Shown: positions 62,414-64,000 of the stretch, in pieces
Numbering within the stretch: position 1 is the stretch's first letter
Layout: each line of letters begins with the position of its first letter
Assembly (NCBI GenBank): GCA_016709875.1
Contig: JADJLZ010000010.1
Location: 186,001-250,000, forward strand
Length of the DNA stretch: 64,000 nucleotides
Reading direction: 5' to 3'
DNA from: Planctomycetota bacterium
Lineage (GTDB): Bacteria; Planctomycetota; UBA1135; GCA-002686595
Program-made: the position numbers and the translations under genes
The notes under the pieces: generated by a model
What the model was told of the DNA's origin: nothing
What the model saw: the letters and a program-made list of their open reading frames with translations, nothing else
Database searches by the model: none

Positions 62414-64000
62414 CGCGCGCGACCCACACCTGCGCAATCTGGCCGAGGTCGGGCTGCGCCGCCTGCGGCTCGCCGAAGTAGTGCGCCTCGATGCGCACGA
62501 TCTCCTGGCGCAGGTCCTGCTTCTCCTGCGCTGCGAGGCCGTTGTTGCGCTCGATGTCGCGCAGCAGGCCGAGCACCGTGAAGGGCGTGATCGTCTCGGG
62601 GGAGCGGAAGCGCGCCTGGTCGACCTGCGCACTCTTCACTGTGCGGCGCAGCAGGAACCAGCCGGCCGCCGCGAGCGCGAGCCCGCCGAGAACCCAGCCG
62701 ATCCAGGGCCGCCGCACACTGCCGTAGTTGCGTTCGAGTTCGACCGTCTCAGGCACGGAGACGAGGTCGGCGTCCTCGTAGCGGAAGTGCTCGAGGCCCG
62801 CGAGTTCGAGCTTGGGCTTGGCGAAGTGGAAGCTCGTGGGCAGGTGCTCGAGACCCTCGCGCGCGCGCAGCGTCAGCGTCCAGGTGCGCTCGGAGAGGAT
62901 GCCCGTGCCCTCGCCCTCGTTGTCGAACTTGACGACCGAAAGGCCGTGGTCGTCGGTTTTCGCGACGTCGAACTCGCCGGGCGCGACGTCGGCCAGCGCG
63001 TCGAGCGGGGGCACGAGCCCGGTGCTGGTGGCCTTGAGTTCGAGCAGCAGCTTGCCGTCCTTCGCCTGGCGCTCGTCGAGCGTCTGCGTCAGGTGCAGCT
63101 TCTCGAAGGGGCGCGCGTCGCCCTGGTCGGGGCTCGCGTCGATCGGCCGCACCGGCGACTCGATCGGCAGCACGGCGTAGCCGGAGGTGTCGAGGAAGTC
63201 CAGGTCCAGGCGCAGCGGCGGGATGCGGTCGACCTGCGGACCGCGCGGCTGCAGCAGGATGTAGGCGTAGGGAGTGATGCGCCAGCCGTACTCCGGCGTC
63301 GCGCGCGACTTGACCTCGGGCTCGTTGAAGGTCACCGAGAGCACGTCGAAGTCCTGCTTGAGCGCGTTGCGCGCGGCTTCCTCGAACTTGTCGCGGTAGT
63401 CCTCGAGCGGCCGCCCGTAGTTGTAGGCGAACTGCACGCTGTTCTGGTTCTGCAGGTACTTCGCGAAGCCGCCCGACTCGCGCTCGATCTCGCGCGTGTG
63501 GCGGATATTGACCTGCAGTCCGAAAGGCACGCCGTGGCCGACACGGTCGTCGCCGTCGACGACGGCCTCGAGCTTGATCTCCGTGACGAGGTCGTTGTAG
63601 TAGTCGAAGATCTGCCGCGCCTCGTGCGCGAGCTTGTTGTCGCCCACGATCGCGAGGCCTTCGCGCACGTAGCGGAACTTGATCGCCGGAGCAGCGCTGC
63701 TCATGCGCGTGAACAGCCCGCTCGTGAACAGGTCCATGTAGCGTCCGCCGCTGTCGGGCGGGAAGGAGAGCAGGGCGGCGCGGATCTTCGGGATCTCCTC
63801 CTGCGCGAGCACCTGCTCGGCGCCGATCTTGTTGAGGTCGCTCGCGCCCAGCGTGGCGTAGAACCAGGTTTCGAAGACCTGCGTGGTCTCCTTCTCCTTG
63901 GGGATCGCGGGGGAGGCGGCGACGTAGAGCTGCGCGGCCTTGGCGAAGAGGTCGAGCGCTTCCCTGCGCCGCGTGGCGAACTCCGGGTCCTTCTTGAGCT
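62406..64000 (-). CDS. Large membrane-anchored protein, 5' end outside window
   Basis: The C-terminal 530 codons of a longer protein; the frame is open to the window edge. The visible start (LKKDPEFATRRREALDLFAKAAQLY) looks like helical TPR-type sequence. A long extracytoplasmic mixed alpha/beta region follows (FKFRYVREGLAIVGDN-like block, YGWRITPYAYILLQP, TLTLRAREGLEHLPTSFHF). One membrane helix near the end (WIGWVLGGLALAAAGWFLLRR) leads to a cytoplasmic tail of about 75 residues with a TVLGLLRDIERNNGL-type helix. I recognise no family. It overlaps the convergent giant fusion gene by eight bases. Confidence 0.65.
   Translation of the reverse strand, partial: LKKDPEFATRRREALDLFAKAAQLYVAASPAIPKEKETTQVFETWFYATLGASDLNKIGAEQVLAQEEIPKIRAALLSFPPDSGGRYMDLFTSGLFTRMSSAAPAIKFRYVREGLAIVGDNKLAHEARQIFDYYNDLVTEIKLEAVVDGDDRVGHGVPFGLQVNIRHTREIERESGGFAKYLQNQNSVQFAYNYGRPLEDYRDKFEEAARNALKQDFDVLSVTFNEPEVKSRATPEYGWRITPYAYILLQPRGPQVDRIPPLRLDLDFLDTSGYAVLPIESPVRPIDASPDQGDARPFEKLHLTQTLDERQAKDGKLLLELKATSTGLVPPLDALADVAPGEFDVAKTDDHGLSVVKFDNEGEGTGILSERTWTLTLRAREGLEHLPTSFHFAKPKLELAGLEHFRYEDADLVSVPETVELERNYGSVRRPWIGWVLGGLALAAAGWFLLRRTVKSAQVDQARFRSPETITPFTVLGLLRDIERNNGLAAQEKQDLRQEIVRIEAHYFGEPQAAQPDLGQIAQVWVARVS

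Overview
The window is GC-rich and densely packed with genes, and gives several signs of a Planctomycetota bacterium, probably one of the high-GC lineages outside the classical Pirellula/Gemmata groups. The signs are a PDZ protein with a DUF1080-like domain, five-heme c-type cytochromes coupled or fused to HEAT repeats, a TolB-like beta-propeller protein and a beta-helix protein that end in Cys-rich exported C-terminal regions of the kind seen in that phylum, and many small lipoproteins. The phylum call is an inference; there is no rRNA gene here to settle it. One tRNA gene (Leu, anticodon UAG) is present. I see no CRISPR array, intact prophage or intact insertion sequence; a decayed transposase lies at the left edge.

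Layout. 1-1000: transposase remnant. 1000-2640: MORN-type lipoprotein and a DTW-domain tRNA modification enzyme, then tRNA-Leu. 2764-9562 (minus): a tightly coupled six-gene unit running from a binding-protein ABC importer (binding protein, double permease, ATPase) into a five-heme cytochrome, a HEAT-repeat lipoprotein and a PDZ/DUF1080 protein. 9647-13983: zinc-ribbon membrane protein, bacilliredoxin, and a large cytochrome-HEAT fusion paralogous to the split pair. 13984-15650: a lower-GC insert with small exported proteins, bracketed by a 115-bp direct repeat made from the 3' end of the cytochrome gene. 15651-20740: M20 amidohydrolase, lipoproteins, class-I amidotransferase-like hydrolase, and a DUF234-type ATPase behind an AT-rich palindrome. 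20838-27054 (minus): two thioredoxin-like paralogues without CXXC, clpB, dapA, pdxJ. 27124-33601: rsmD, nagA, an exported protein whose 3' end is also duplicated (117 bp) on the far side of an inserted TolB-like gene, then recN. 33630-40520: tetR, then a coupled manA-rluB-M16-M16 operon, then a baeRF-family gene flanked by two copies of a structured repeat. 40632-46078 (minus): lpd, sucB and a frameshifted sucA. 46176-50440: YfhO-like membrane protein and an SGNH-like protein. 50524-55021: M1 aminopeptidase, exported beta-helix protein, SRPBCC protein, ROK kinase. 55052-62413: a PhnD-like binding protein and hybrid histidine kinase divergent from a giant multidomain fusion. 62406-64000: 3' part of a membrane-anchored protein.

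How genes work together. Central metabolism is represented by the 2-oxoglutarate dehydrogenase complex (E1, E2, E3 all present), amino sugar and hexose phosphate enzymes (nagA, manA, ROK kinase), lysine and vitamin B6 synthesis (dapA, pdxJ), and translation or DNA upkeep (rsmD, rluB, DTW enzyme, recN, clpB). The cell envelope share is large.

Most unusual content. (1) A 1454-residue protein at 58049-62413 joins a YidC/Oxa1-like membrane core, with two rhodanese domains where YidC has its periplasmic domain, to a dikinase module (ATP-grasp, helical middle, phospho-His domain, no PEP/pyruvate barrel) and a C-terminal PilZ domain. (2) At two separate loci an accessory exported-protein cassette is bracketed by direct repeats of near-equal length (115 and 117 bp), each containing the last ~100 coding bases and stop codon of the upstream gene. 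(3) Two ~122-bp repeats with covarying stems surround the baeRF-family gene, one of them folding around that gene's own stop codon.
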